This document shows, piece after piece, positions 1 through 9,064 of a DNA stretch of 64,000 nucleotides. The position numbers and the translations under genes were made by a program. The notes beneath the pieces are model-generated. The model was not told the DNA's origin. It searched no databases and worked only from the letters and a program-made list of their open reading frames with translations. The stretch lies in contig NZ_RJAC01000010.1 of assembly GCF_003999975.1 (NCBI RefSeq), forward strand, positions 206,718-270,717, given 5' to 3'. This stretch comes from Actinoplanes solisilvae (GTDB lineage Bacteria > Actinomycetota > Actinomycetes > Mycobacteriales > Micromonosporaceae). Every line of letters starts with the position of its first letter. Positions within the stretch are counted from its first letter, which is position 1.

Positions 1-2160
1 GATCTTCGCGCCGAGCAGCTTGGCGTAGGTGAGCATCAGGCCGGCCCCGGCCACGGCAGTGGCGCCGGACAGTTCAGCGAGCCGCTCGGCCGCCCAGAGC
101 CGCAGGTGCACCCGGCCGCCGCGCGGGTAGTTGCCCGGGCCGACGCCGCGCAGCAACAGGCGGGCGCCGCCGGCCGCGATGGCGATGCGGCCGACCGGGC
201 TGAACAGCACGACCCAGCTCGCGGCGATCCACCACCAGGAGACGTGCGGCGCCCACGGGGCGAGAAGGTTGCTCAGGGTCGCGAGGACGGTCAGCCAGCG
301 CAGGCCGACGAGCGCGAGGATCGGCAGGATCAACAGCGCCTGGACGAGACCGGCGCGGCGGGGCGTGGGGCGCACGTCACGGCGTACGGTCTCGGTCGCC
401 ACCAGGGCGTCGAGCACCGCGGCCATCTGGGACAGGCGCGGGTGCTGGTAGACGTCGGCCACCGACACCTGCGGGTGCCGCCGCCGGATCCAGGCCACGA
501 GCTGAGCACCGGTGAGGCTGCTGCCGCCGCTGCTGAAGAAGTCGGCGTCGGCGTCGGTCGGCCGTACGCCCAGGATCTCCTCCCAGCCCTCGGCGAGCCA
601 CGACTCGGTCGCGGTCAGCCGGGCGTCGCCGGTGCCGGTGGTGGCCAGGGGCCAGGGCAGGGCGGCCCGGTCGACCTTGCCCGACGTGCGGGTGGGCAGG
701 TCGTCGATCACGGCCAGCAGCGGCACCAACGCGGCCGGGAGCTGCTCGCGGATGCGCTCGGTGGCGCCGGCCAGATCAAAGCCCTCGCGGGGCACCAGGT
801 AGCCGACCAGGAGCTGGTTGCCCGAGGTCGTGCGCTTGATCGCGGCGGCCGCGCCGGCCACCCCGGGCAGCGCCTGCAGGGCCGCGTCGACCTCGCCCAG
901 CTCGATGCGGCGGCCGCCGAGCTTGACCTGCTCGTCACCGCGGCCCAGAAAGAGCAGGCCCTCGGGTTCGGCGCGCACCATGTCGCCGCTGCGGTAGGCG
1001 CGGGCCCAGTCGACCGAGGGCAGCGGAGCGAACTTCGCGGCGTCCTTCTCGGCGTCGAGGTAGCGGGCCAGGCCGACCCCGCCGATGACCAGCTCACCGG
1101 TCTCACCCATGGCGACCGGGAAGCCGGCCGGGTCGACGACGGCGAGCTCCCACCCGGCCAGAGGCAAGCCGATGCGTACGGGTCCCTCGCCGGTCAGACG
1201 GGCGGCGCTGGCCACCACGGTCGCCTCGGTCGGGCCGTACGTGTTCCAGACCTCGCGGCCCTCGACGGCCAGGCGCTCGACCAGCTCGGGCGGGCACGCC
1301 TCGCCACCGAAGATCAGCAGACGGACGTCGTCGAGCGCCTCGACCGGCCAGAGGGCGGCCAGGGTCGGCACGGTGGAGACGACGGTGATGCGCTGCTCGG
1401 CCAGCCACGGCCCGAGGTCGACGCCGCTGCGTACGAGCGAGCGGGCGGCCGGCACGAGGGTCGCGCCGTGCCGCCAGGCCAGCCACATCTCCTCGCAGGA
1501 CGCGTCGAAGGCGACCGACAGCCCGGCGAGCACGCGGTCGTGCGGGCCGATCGGCTCGGCGTCGTCGTCGGCCAGGAAGAGCTGGGCCTCGGCGTCGACG
1601 AACGCGGCGGCGGCGCCGTGGGTGACGGCCACGCCCTTCGGGGTGCCGGTCGAGCCGGAGGTGAAGATGATCCAGGCGTCGTCGGCCGGTTCGGGACGTT
1701 CGGTGCGACCCTCGGGCGTACGCCGCATCGTCAGGCTGAGGTTGTCGCCGAGGACGGCGCTGACGTCGGCCTCTTTCCAGACCAGCTCGGCGCGCTCGTC
1801 GGGGTCGTCGGCGTCGACCGGCACGTAGGCCGCGCCGGCCGCGAGGACGCCGAGGATCGCCAGGTAGAGCTCGGCGGTGCCGGACGAGACGCGGATGCCG
1901 ACCCGGTCACCGACGCCGATACCCTGCTCGTGCAGCATGGCCTTCAGCGTGACGAGGGCGTCGGCGAGCTCGCGGTAGGTGAGTTTGGTGCCACCGGCGT
2001 CGATCGCGGCCGCGCCCGGATAGGCCTGCACGGTGGCGTCGATGATGTCGACGAGGGTGCGGCGCAGCGGGGCGGAACGGGAGTGGAACAGGGCCGGAGC
2101 TTCCGGCGCGGCGGTGAATTCGGGAAGGTCGATCAGGTTCAGATCAGTCGTCACGGTCAC
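1..2160 (-). CDS. Pls/PosA-family non-ribosomal peptide synthetase-like protein (5' part, runs off the window)
   Basis: The minus strand carries 720 codons of an open frame with no stop before the window edge. It starts with an adenylation domain (core motif FTSGSTGTPKG near residue 168, then NTYGPTEAT and YRSGDMV). A phosphopantetheine carrier site, DFFSSGGSSLTG, follows near residue 540. After it come hydrophobic segments and a stretch beginning HLRLWAAERLAEL and GAKI. There is no condensation domain before the A domain. This A - carrier - membrane order matches the Pls/PosA family (TIGR02353-type terminal domain), which includes epsilon-poly-L-lysine synthetase; the rest of that domain lies outside. 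The start is GTG at 2160 with GGTGGAG eight bases upstream; GTG at 2154 is the alternative. Substrate is unknown. Family confidence is high, product low. Confidence 0.85.
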   Translation of the reverse strand, partial: MTVTTDLNLIDLPEFTAAPEAPALFHSRSAPLRRTLVDIIDATVQAYPGAAAIDAGGTKLTYRELADALVTLKAMLHEQGIGVGDRVGIRVSSGTAELYLAILGVLAAGAAYVPVDADDPDERAELVWKEADVSAVLGDNLSLTMRRTPEGRTERPEPADDAWIIFTSGSTGTPKGVAVTHGAAAAFVDAEAQLFLADDDAEPIGPHDRVLAGLSVAFDASCEEMWLAWRHGATLVPAARSLVRSGVDLGPWLAEQRITVVSTVPTLAALWPVEALDDVRLLIFGGEACPPELVERLAVEGREVWNTYGPTEATVVASAARLTGEGPVRIGLPLAGWELAVVDPAGFPVAMGETGELVIGGVGLARYLDAEKDAAKFAPLPSVDWARAYRSGDMVRAEPEGLLFLGRGDEQVKLGGRRIELGEVDAALQALPGVAGAAAAIKRTTSGNQLLVGYLVPREGFDLAGATERIREQLPAALVPLLAVIDDLPTRTSGKVDRAALPWPLATTGTGDARLTATESWLAEGWEEILGVRPTDADADFFSSGGSSLTGAQLVAWIRRRHPQVSVADVYQHPRLSQMAAVLDALVATETVRRDVRPTPRRAGLVQALLILPILALVGLRWLTVLATLSNLLAPWAPHVSWWWIAASWVVLFSPVGRIAIAAGGARLLLRGVGPGNYPRGGRVHLRLWAAERLAELSGATAVAGAGLMLTYAKLLGAKI

Positions 2161-2378
2161 CGCGCGAGCTCCACCTTTACAACTCGGGTCAACATCGGCC
2201 GGGCGCACGGCGTTCAGCCGCGCGGGGCCAACGTTCAAGGTTACGGGCGAAAAACGGCGGCGACTGCTATACGTGGCGACAGACACACTTTCAGCGATGC
2301 TTGACCGGATGGCCGAGGATGGGACTACTGCCGGGCCCGTTCAGCGGGTCCAGCGCCTTGGGGAAGGGACGACGACGC

Positions 2379-2831
2379 ATGATCGGGAGGCGGATCGCCA
2401 CCCTGGTGGCCACGCTGCTCGCCATTCCCGCCGTGGGCGCCTGCGGCAGCCCGGCCACCGACGCGCGGCGCAGCGAGCGGGCCGCGATCGCCCCGGCCCC
2501 CGCCGCCGCGACCTCGGCTGTTCGCGGCTCCACCCGCGCGGTCGCCGCCGCTTCCGTCCGGAATGTCCCGGCCGCCTTCCCGTTGCCGCCCGGCAGCCGG
2601 GTGACTGATCTGTCCGACCGGGCATCCGGTGCCTCGTTCACGCTGACCGCGCCCGACCCGCAGACGGTGGTGGACTTCTACCGCCGTCAGCTTCCGCTCG
2701 GGGCCTTCACCGTCGTCGCCGACCGGGTCGACCAGGGCGCGACCAGCCTGTCGTTCCGCGACGCCGAGGGCTGGGCCGGCGCGATCTTCGCCACCGCCCG
2801 CCGGGTGACCGTCGCCGTCAAGCGCGCCTGA
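2379..2831 (+). CDS. putative lipoprotein of unknown function
   Basis: A 150-residue protein starts MIGRRIATLVATLL and has a signal peptide ending in a lipobox-like AVGAC, so it is probably lipidated and exported. An alanine-rich linker follows, then a C-terminal globular part containing VVDFYRRQLPLGAFTVV and LSFRDAEGWAGAIF. I do not recognise the family. ATG at 2379 is chosen because GGGAAGGGA lies just upstream and the signal peptide begins there; an in-frame codon at 2301 would add 26 residues unlike a signal sequence. It is divergent from the synthetase gene, with about 220 bases between them holding both promoters. Confidence 0.75.
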   Translation: MIGRRIATLVATLLAIPAVGACGSPATDARRSERAAIAPAPAAATSAVRGSTRAVAAASVRNVPAAFPLPPGSRVTDLSDRASGASFTLTAPDPQTVVDFYRRQLPLGAFTVVADRVDQGATSLSFRDAEGWAGAIFATARRVTVAVKRA

Positions 2832-2870
2832 CGGCGGGCTGGCCCCGGTTCTCCGAGGGCCTCGCGCTTC

Positions 2871-2950
2871 CCATACCGCCTGCGCGCCCTGACCGCCGCG
2901 CCGCCATACCGCCCGCGCGCCCTGACCCCCGCCGCCATACCGCCTGCACC
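2871..2950. repeat. three degenerate tandem copies of a 31-33 bp GC-rich unit
   Basis: Copies beginning CCATACCGCC start at 2871, 2904 and 2935. The first two continue into a shared GCGCGCCCTGACC; the third is shorter and diverged. They lie between the convergent 3' ends of the lipoprotein gene and the LuxR-type regulator gene. No clear hairpin was seen. Confidence 0.6.
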
Positions 2951-2958
2951 GCCCGCGG

Positions 2959-5667
2959 TCAGCGCCTCCCGCCGACCAGCTCGCCCACTTCCGTACGCGA
3001 AGAAACGCCCAATTTGCGGAGAATGTTCGACACGTGGACGGCGGCCGTCTTCGGCGAGATGTAGAGGCGGCGGGCAAGCTCGGCGTTGGTCAGCCCTTCG
3101 CTGATCAGGAGGGCCACCTCGCGCTCCCGCGGTGTCAGCGCGGCCGAGCCCGTGACGGCTGGCGGCGCGTCGACGGGGGCCAATCCCAACAACGCCCTGA
3201 CCTGCGCGAGCTGAGCCACCCGCCAGCCGCTCCACTTCTCGAGCAAAGGCGTGGCCGCTTCGACCTGGGCGGCCGCCTCAGCCCGCCGGTCGGCCGCGAG
3301 CAGGCAGCGGGCCGCGCCGAGCCGCACGGTGGCCCGGGTCGCCGGCCCCAGAATGCCGGCCTCGGTGATCGACAGATAGCCGGCCAGCGCCTCGGCGTGA
3401 CGCCCGCGCGCCTCGGCGAGCTGGGCGTCGACCAGGGTGCGATAGGCGTCCCAGACGTCGTGGTCGAGCAGCTTGACGGCCATCTCGTCGAGCCGCGCGA
3501 CCGGCAGCCCGCCCTCGATCGCGGCCGAGATGAGGTCGTGGGCCTGCTCCCCGCTGCGCCACGGCTGACTCATCAGAGCTTCGAGGAACTCGTCCAGAGC
3601 CGCCTCGGCCCGGGGCCGGTCACCGCGGCGGCAGGCCAGGTGGAACACCAGGCCCGGAATTGTCATCGGCGGGAGGTCGGCGACGGCGGCCAGATCCGCG
3701 ATCACTTCCTCGACCCGGTCGAGCTCGCCGGCTTCCAGCAGGAGCCCGGCCAGGAACGTACCGTGGAAGTCGTTCCAACGACCCCGCCGCAGGAAGCCGC
3801 GGTCGCGTTCCCGCCCGGTCTCGAGCGCCGCGATCGCGCCCCGCAGATCACCGGCCAGCGTCGCGACCCGGGCCCGGCCGTTGTAGTAGCTCGCCACCGC
3901 GAGCGACTCGAAACCGGCCCGCTCGGCGTCGACCCGCATGCGTTCCAGGGTCTCGGTGTGCTCGGCCGGCGAGGCCGGCGGCTCGCCCTGCACCAGCATG
4001 TTGAGGGCACGGGCGGCCAGCACCCACTCCCCCGCCTTCTCGGCGTCGTCGACCAGGGCGGACAGGATCTCCCGCCCCTCGGCGGCGGTCTGCGGGCGTT
4101 CGGCGTACGTGGATCCCTTCTCGAGCAGGGCGTGCAGGCGGATCGACGGCAGGTCGAACTCGTCGGCCAGGGCCAGCGCCCGATCGCACCAGAGCAGGGC
4201 GGTGTCGAACTCGTCGCGCAGGTAGCACGACTGCGCGATCGCGGTCATCGCCCGCGCCTGGTCGGCGCCGGGTGGCAGCTGCGCGATCAGGGTCTCGATG
4301 TGCCGGGTCAGGTTCCGCATCTCGTCGGTCTCGCGCGACTCCCACGCGATGCGGACCAGCAGGTAGAGCGAAGCGGCCCGGTCGGTCGGGTTGGCGGCCA
4401 GGTCACGCCAGCGGCGGCCGTAGCGCAGGGCGTCGTCGAGCAGCCCGGCCAGCCACGCGGCTCGGGCCGCCCCGGCGAGCAGGTCGGCGTCGTCGGGCAC
4501 CTCGTCGAGCCCGGTCTCGGCGAGCTGCAGGGCCTGATAGGCCGAGCCGATGGACAGGTAGAGCGCGGTGCCACGGCGGGCCGCCTCGACCATGTCGTCG
4601 TAGCGGCCGGCGCCGCGCGCGTGGTGGGCCACCATCGCCGGGTCGGAGCCGCCGGCCCGCAGCAGCACCTCGAGCGCGGCCTCGTGCAGCCGGCGGCGCT
4701 GCCGGCCGAGCAACTGGTCACCGATCGCCTCGCGCACCAGCGCGTGCCGGAACGCGAACTCGTCCTCGCCCGACTCGACCAGCACACCCCGCGTGACCAG
4801 GTCGCGCAGCACGGTGATCAGCTCGTCCTCGCCCGCGCCGGTGACGTCGGCGAGCAGGTCGAACGGGATGCGGTGGCCGAGCACGGTGGCCGCCTCGACG
4901 ATGCGGTGGCTGAGCGGGTCGAGGTCTTCGACCTGGCGGCGCAGCACGTCGGCCAGGCTCCACGGCAGCGGCTGCTCGACGAGTTCCTCGACGCCGTAGC
5001 CGGGCAAGGCCCGCAGCAGCTCCTCGAGGAAGAACGGATTACCGCCCGTACGGTGGTGCAGCGCGGTCGCCGCCCGAAGCGGGGCCGGGGCTCCGGTGGC
5101 CGCGGCCAGCATGGCCGCGGTCTGCGACGGGGTCAGGCGTTGCAGCCGTACGTGGGTGACAGCGTGCCGTCGTTCCGTGCGCGCGAGCAGGCCCGCGACC
5201 GGCTGGCGACGGGTCACCTCGTCGGGCCGGTAGGTGCCGACCAGAAGCCGCGGGCCGTGCTGGTCGGCGATCCGCTCGAACAGGGCCGCGCTCTCGGAGT
5301 CGGCCCAGTGCAGGTCTTCGAAGACGATGACCGCCGGGGCGTCGCCGATCAGGTCGGACAGCACGGCCAACCCCGTGTGCAGCCGCTCGACCGGACTGCG
5401 GGCCGGGTCGGCCAGCGCGGCCAGCTTTTCCTCGTCGACCCCGGGCCGGCCGTCGATGGCGTCGAGGAGCACCTCGTACGGGCGGGAAAGGGAATTGGGC
5501 TCGGCGTGACCGACCAGCACAACAGTGTCGGCCGAGACGGTGGCCAGTAGTTCCTGCACCAGCCGGGTCTTGCCGATGCCGGGTTCCCCCGCGACGATCG
5601 CGACCGCCGGTTCACGCGACGAAGCGAGCCGCGCCAGACGGCGCAGCTCGCTCTCCCGCCCGATCAT
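2959..5667 (-). CDS. LuxR-family AAA ATPase transcriptional regulator (LAL type)
   Basis: The 902-residue protein has the layout of LAL/MalT-like regulators: Walker A GEPGIGKT at residues 27-34, Walker B region VIVFEDLHWAD, a long alpha-helical TPR-like middle, and a C-terminal LuxR helix-turn-helix (LTPREREVALLISEGLTN, then ELARRLYISPKTAAVHVSN). It should bind an effector and ATP and activate transcription; the target is not shown. I place the start at ATG 5667 because it overlaps the stop of the small upstream gene as TGATG, which suggests translational coupling. A GTG at 5700 in frame is the alternative. No obvious biosynthetic target lies alongside apart from the synthetase at the left edge. 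Confidence 0.88.
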   Translation of the reverse strand: MIGRESELRRLARLASSREPAVAIVAGEPGIGKTRLVQELLATVSADTVVLVGHAEPNSLSRPYEVLLDAIDGRPGVDEEKLAALADPARSPVERLHTGLAVLSDLIGDAPAVIVFEDLHWADSESAALFERIADQHGPRLLVGTYRPDEVTRRQPVAGLLARTERRHAVTHVRLQRLTPSQTAAMLAAATGAPAPLRAATALHHRTGGNPFFLEELLRALPGYGVEELVEQPLPWSLADVLRRQVEDLDPLSHRIVEAATVLGHRIPFDLLADVTGAGEDELITVLRDLVTRGVLVESGEDEFAFRHALVREAIGDQLLGRQRRRLHEAALEVLLRAGGSDPAMVAHHARGAGRYDDMVEAARRGTALYLSIGSAYQALQLAETGLDEVPDDADLLAGAARAAWLAGLLDDALRYGRRWRDLAANPTDRAASLYLLVRIAWESRETDEMRNLTRHIETLIAQLPPGADQARAMTAIAQSCYLRDEFDTALLWCDRALALADEFDLPSIRLHALLEKGSTYAERPQTAAEGREILSALVDDAEKAGEWVLAARALNMLVQGEPPASPAEHTETLERMRVDAERAGFESLAVASYYNGRARVATLAGDLRGAIAALETGRERDRGFLRRGRWNDFHGTFLAGLLLEAGELDRVEEVIADLAAVADLPPMTIPGLVFHLACRRGDRPRAEAALDEFLEALMSQPWRSGEQAHDLISAAIEGGLPVARLDEMAVKLLDHDVWDAYRTLVDAQLAEARGRHAEALAGYLSITEAGILGPATRATVRLGAARCLLAADRRAEAAAQVEAATPLLEKWSGWRVAQLAQVRALLGLAPVDAPPAVTGSAALTPREREVALLISEGLTNAELARRLYISPKTAAVHVSNILRKLGVSSRTEVGELVGGRR

Positions 5668-5870
5668 CACCGGGCTGGCACCGCCACGGAGGGGTCGCAC
5701 GACGCCAGGGTACCGGCGGGCTGTCCGCGCACCACCGAGGCTTTCCGTGCCTTACGTCCCCACCGCGCCTCGCGCGCCCGGGCCAGCAGCCGCGACTGCT
5801 CAGCCTCGGCGATCATCTCCCGCTGCCGCTCGTACGCGAGGTTCAGCATCAGATCCGAGTGCACCAACAT
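5667..5870 (-). CDS. small conserved-looking protein coupled to the LAL regulator
   Basis: This 67-residue ORF begins MLVHSDLMLNLAYERQREMI and is rich in Arg, Ala and Glu, with a helical N-terminal half. It has a strong ribosome binding site, GGGAGG, six bases before ATG 5870. Its stop TGA shares its last base with the ATG of the LAL gene, so the two are probably one transcript. No family or function is recognised. The good RBS and coupling argue that it is real despite its size. Confidence 0.65.
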   Translation of the reverse strand: MLVHSDLMLNLAYERQREMIAEAEQSRLLARAREARWGRKARKASVVRGQPAGTLASCDPSVAVPAR

Positions 5871-6046
5871 TTTCTGCCTCCCAGGCCGTTTCTTCGATGA
5901 CTCAATCTTCGGCCGTGGGAGACGCCGTCACATCGGGAGCGCTTACCTATCTTCGCAGGTCAGGGCGATCTAGGAGGTGCCTAGGGAGGGCCTAGGTATA
6001 CCTACGAGGGCATCGTCCAGTGGTGATCGATTGCTATCGTCCGGGC

Positions 6047-6673
6047 ATGTCGTTCGAGTCCGGTCAGATCGTGTTGCGCAGGTACGTCCGAGGCTCGCAC
6101 TACACATTCGTCAAGCCGATGCGGGTGGTCCGCGACGACGAAGCCGGGCTGCTGCTGTGGATGCCGGTCGGCACCGAGTTCGCCGACCTGGTCGACACGG
6201 ACGGCCGCACGCTGCACGACGTGCCGTTCGGCGAACTGCGCGACCCTCGTCTGACCCGGCACATCTGGCGGGAGCACGACATTCTGGTGCTGATGCCGCC
6301 CGGCGCGGCCCACTCGATCTGGTGGTTCTTCAAGCAGGGCGCGTTTGTCGGCTGGTACGTCAACCTCGAGACGCCGGCCGCCCCGCACGAGGAGGGCGCC
6401 GACACATCCGACCAGGTGCTGGACGTCTGGATCGAACCGGACGGCCGGTGGGAGTGGAAGGACGAGGACGAGCTCGAATCCCGCATCGGACAGCCGCTCT
6501 ACTTCGACCGGGCCGGGGCCGCCGCGATCCGCGCCGAGGGGGAACGCCTGATCAAGCTGGCCGAGGCGGGCGCGTTCCCCTTCGACGGGACCCATGTCGA
6601 CTTCCGGCCCGACCCGGCGTGGTCACCGCTGGGCCTGCCGGCCGGGTGGGACCGGCCCTACGCCCCGGGGTAG
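6047..6673 (+). CDS. DUF402 domain-containing protein
   Basis: A 208-residue protein with conserved-looking features of the DUF402 (FomD-like) family: an N-terminal barrel starting SGQIVLRRYVRG, a YVNLETP segment, and a downstream acidic motif VWIEPDGRWEWKDEDELE typical of metal-dependent DUF402 phosphohydrolases. FomD hydrolyses a nucleotidyl phosphonate; the substrate here is unknown. ATG 6047 sits exactly six bases after a TATCGT box (6035-6040), which suits a leaderless transcript; an in-frame start at 6020 lacks support. The 3' end overlaps the convergent manA gene by 16 bases. Confidence 0.85.
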   Translation: MSFESGQIVLRRYVRGSHYTFVKPMRVVRDDEAGLLLWMPVGTEFADLVDTDGRTLHDVPFGELRDPRLTRHIWREHDILVLMPPGAAHSIWWFFKQGAFVGWYVNLETPAAPHEEGADTSDQVLDVWIEPDGRWEWKDEDELESRIGQPLYFDRAGAAAIRAEGERLIKLAEAGAFPFDGTHVDFRPDPAWSPLGLPAGWDRPYAPG

Positions 6674-7620
6674 CAGCGCACGGCGGCCAGCTCGCCTCGC
6701 AGGGTAAGCGGGCCGGCGGCGTACGGGATCAGCCAGATCTGGCCGTCGGTGACGTCAACGGGGCCCAGGGTGCCGTGGCCGGAGACGATGATGACGATCG
6801 CGAAACGGGCGTCGAGGATGAGGCCTCCCGGGCCGGGGATCAGCTGTTCGGCACGGAAGAACGGGTCGGCGGCCGGGGGCAGCAGCGAAGTCACGCCGGG
6901 CGTGGTGTCGAGCGGGTGGCCGGTCACCGTCGGCGGCGAGAGCGCGGAGCGGTCCACCGTGCTGAGGGCCAGCGCCTGGTCGAGGCCGAGGAAGACGTCG
7001 CGGGCCACGATGGGGAAGCCGGTCCACTCGAGCATGATCGAGAAGTCGGTCATCTCCTGCAGCTCGACGACCAGAATGCCGGCGCCGATCGCGTGCGGCA
7101 CGCCGGCCGGGCAGAGCAGCACGTCGCCCGCCGCGACCGGGACGAGGTTGCAGGCGCCGAGCATCGCCTCGACGTCCTGCGTGGACACCCAACCGGCCAG
7201 CTCGTCCTCGGCGACGTCCCGCGAGAAACCCAGGTGCACCGCGGCCCCCGGGTCGGCCCGCAGAACGAGCCAGGCCTCGGTTTTCCCGTACGGGCTGGCG
7301 AGGTGCTCCCTGGCGAAGGAGCGCGACGGGTGGACGTGCAACGGCAGGCGCTGGCCGGCGTCGAGCAGTTTGACCAGCAGCGACGGGTCGACGCCGCCGA
7401 GCCAGGCGGTCGGGTCGGCGGCGACGCGGTCCCGCAGCAGGGTTCCGTCGGGCAGGTGGGTCAGGCCGCGCGGGGCCATGCCCGTACGGGGTGTGGTCGA
7501 GGCGATCCAGTCCTCGGGGTCGGTCGGTGGCACGGCCGGATCGCCGCGGAAGGCCGCGATCCGGCCGTCGCCGGCGTAGAAGGAGGGAAGGGTGTTCGGG
7601 GCGAGCAGGATCGGTCCCAT
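6658..7620 (-). CDS. manA: mannose-6-phosphate isomerase, class I
   Basis: This 320-residue type I phosphomannose isomerase interconverts mannose-6-phosphate and fructose-6-phosphate in the cytoplasm. The cupin metal-site pattern is visible: QRLPLHVHPS (Gln and two His), GKTEAW (Glu) and PAGVPHAIG (His). It is at the short end for class I enzymes but has complete N- and C-terminal halves. ATG 7620 shares its A with the TGA of the upstream SDR gene. It is the last gene of the six-gene sugar operon, where it would feed sugar phosphates into glycolysis. Reading further upstream in frame enters the SDR gene and is not coding. Confidence 0.92.
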   Translation of the reverse strand: MGPILLAPNTLPSFYAGDGRIAAFRGDPAVPPTDPEDWIASTTPRTGMAPRGLTHLPDGTLLRDRVAADPTAWLGGVDPSLLVKLLDAGQRLPLHVHPSRSFAREHLASPYGKTEAWLVLRADPGAAVHLGFSRDVAEDELAGWVSTQDVEAMLGACNLVPVAAGDVLLCPAGVPHAIGAGILVVELQEMTDFSIMLEWTGFPIVARDVFLGLDQALALSTVDRSALSPPTVTGHPLDTTPGVTSLLPPAADPFFRAEQLIPGPGGLILDARFAIVIIVSGHGTLGPVDVTDGQIWLIPYAAGPLTLRGELAAVRCYPGA

Positions 7621-8384
7621 CACCACAGTGTGTAGCCACCATCGACGACGAGCACGGAACCGGTGACGAACGATGACGCGTCGGCGGCCAGATAGAGCGC
7701 CGACGGGGCGATCTCCGACGCCTGGGCGTACCGCTGCATCGGAACCTCGTCGATCCAGTAGTGCCGCCATTTCGGGTCGTCGATGTCGGAGATCTCGGTC
7801 TTCGTGTAGCCGGGCGCGATCGCGTTGACCCGTACGCCCTGGGGTGCCCACTCGGCGGCCAGCGACTTGGTCAGGTGGTGCACGCCCGCTTTCGAGACCG
7901 CGTACGGGGCGTGCCACTGCGGCCGGTTGATGATCATGCCGGACATCGAGCCGACGTTGACGATCGAACCGGTACGGCGACCCACCATCTGCTCACCGAC
8001 GACCTGGCTGGCCTTCCACACCGCGTCGAGGTTGGTCGACATGACCCGGTCCCAGCCGTCGTCGTCGAGGGTCAGCGACTCGCCGTGGATGCCGACGCCG
8101 GCGTTGTTGACGAGCACGTCGATCGGTCCGAGCTCGGCCGTGACCGTCTCGCGCATGGCGACCAGCGCCGCCCGATCGGTCACGTCGGTGCTTACGGCGA
8201 GCGCCGGGCCGATCTTCGACAGCTCGGCGACGGCCTCGTCGTTGCGTTCGGCGTCGCGGGCCGCGACCACCACCGAGGCGCCGGCTTCGGCCAGGGCGAT
8301 CGCGATCGCCTTCCCGATCCCCCGGTTCCCACCGGTGACCACGGCGACCTTGCCGTCGAGCCGGAACAGATCGAGGACAGTCAC
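7620..8384 (-). CDS. SDR family oxidoreductase, probable polyol/sugar dehydrogenase
   Basis: A 254-residue classical short-chain dehydrogenase. It has the NAD(P) motif TGGNRGIG near residue 17, NNAG, the catalytic Ser (VNVGSMSG) and YAVSK active-site motif, and the PGYTKTE loop. The C-terminal DGGYTLW is typical. GTG 8384 overlaps the kinase stop as GTGA and its TGA overlaps the manA start, so it is inside the operon. The context (sugar ABC transporter, kinase, phosphomannose isomerase) suggests oxidation of a polyol such as mannitol or arabitol to a ketose. That substrate assignment is inference. Confidence 0.9.
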   Translation of the reverse strand: MTVLDLFRLDGKVAVVTGGNRGIGKAIAIALAEAGASVVVAARDAERNDEAVAELSKIGPALAVSTDVTDRAALVAMRETVTAELGPIDVLVNNAGVGIHGESLTLDDDGWDRVMSTNLDAVWKASQVVGEQMVGRRTGSIVNVGSMSGMIINRPQWHAPYAVSKAGVHHLTKSLAAEWAPQGVRVNAIAPGYTKTEISDIDDPKWRHYWIDEVPMQRYAQASEIAPSALYLAADASSFVTGSVLVVDGGYTLW

Positions 8385-9064
8385 GCTGGCTCCTTCTCGG
8401 TGGTGAGTTGCAGTACGCGATGGGCGCGCGGCCTGGTCGAGGCGATGAGTTCGGCGTTGCGCTGGTCCGAGCCGTACGACCGTTCGTGGGCCTCCTGCGG
8501 GCTGCGGCCGAACCGCATGTGGCGGGCGATGAGGCGTTCCATGCGCACGTCCTCGCCGGGTTCGACGTACCAGATCTGGTCGATCAGGCCGATCGTGGCG
8601 CCCCAGCGTTCGTCGTCGACGAGCAGATAGTTGCCCTCGGTGACGATCAGCGGGACGTCGCGGTGCACCGGGACGACGCAGGTGATCGACTCCTCGATGG
8701 AGCGGTCGAATTCCGCGGCGTAGACGATCTCGTCCTCCTGGGGCCGCAGCCGGCGTAGTAACGCCTGATAGCCGGCCGCATCGAAGGTATCGGCGGCGCC
8801 TTTGCGGTCGTGGCGGCCGAGGCGGTGCAGTTCGGCGTTGGACAGGTGGAAGCTGTCCAGGCCGACCAGCACCGCCCGGCCGCCGAGCGCCTCGGTGATC
8901 TGCCGGGCCAGGGTCGACTTCCCCGCTCCCGGCGCCCCCGTGATCCCGAGGACCCGCCGACGTCCGTCAGCCACCAGCTCGCGGGCCGCCGCCACCAGCG
9001 CCGCGAGATCAACCCGCTCAGCGGAATCCACGCGGCTCCCCCGGCCGGCCGCTGCGGCGCTCAC
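8381..9064 (-). CDS. frcK: P-loop kinase of the uridine kinase/FrcK type
   Basis: A 227-residue cytoplasmic kinase-like protein with Walker A GAPGAGKST near residue 44, a DSFHLSN segment and a VTEGNYLL motif, as in uridine kinase/phosphoribulokinase-like NTPases. In rhizobial frcBCAK operons a protein of this class lies downstream of the fructose transporter genes, and the order here is the same. It probably phosphorylates the imported sugar or a derivative. GTG 9064 and the stop both overlap the neighbouring genes by four bases. The symbol rests on family plus gene order and not on a direct comparison. Confidence 0.75.
   Translation of the reverse strand: MSAAAAGRGSRVDSAERVDLAALVAAARELVADGRRRVLGITGAPGAGKSTLARQITEALGGRAVLVGLDSFHLSNAELHRLGRHDRKGAADTFDAAGYQALLRRLRPQEDEIVYAAEFDRSIEESITCVVPVHRDVPLIVTEGNYLLVDDERWGATIGLIDQIWYVEPGEDVRMERLIARHMRFGRSPQEAHERSYGSDQRNAELIASTRPRAHRVLQLTTEKEPA

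Noticed and set aside
106..2304. A 732-codon open frame on the plus strand opposite the Pls/PosA gene
   Set aside because: It is antisense to a clear adenylation domain and its translation has no recognisable domains; long antisense frames are normal at this G+C.
3034..5550. An 838-codon plus-strand frame
   Set aside because: It is antisense to the LAL regulator, whose motifs are unambiguous.
6658..7917. A longer manA reading from 7917
   Set aside because: The extra N-terminus overlaps the SDR gene in another frame; TGATG coupling and the normal class I start support 7620.
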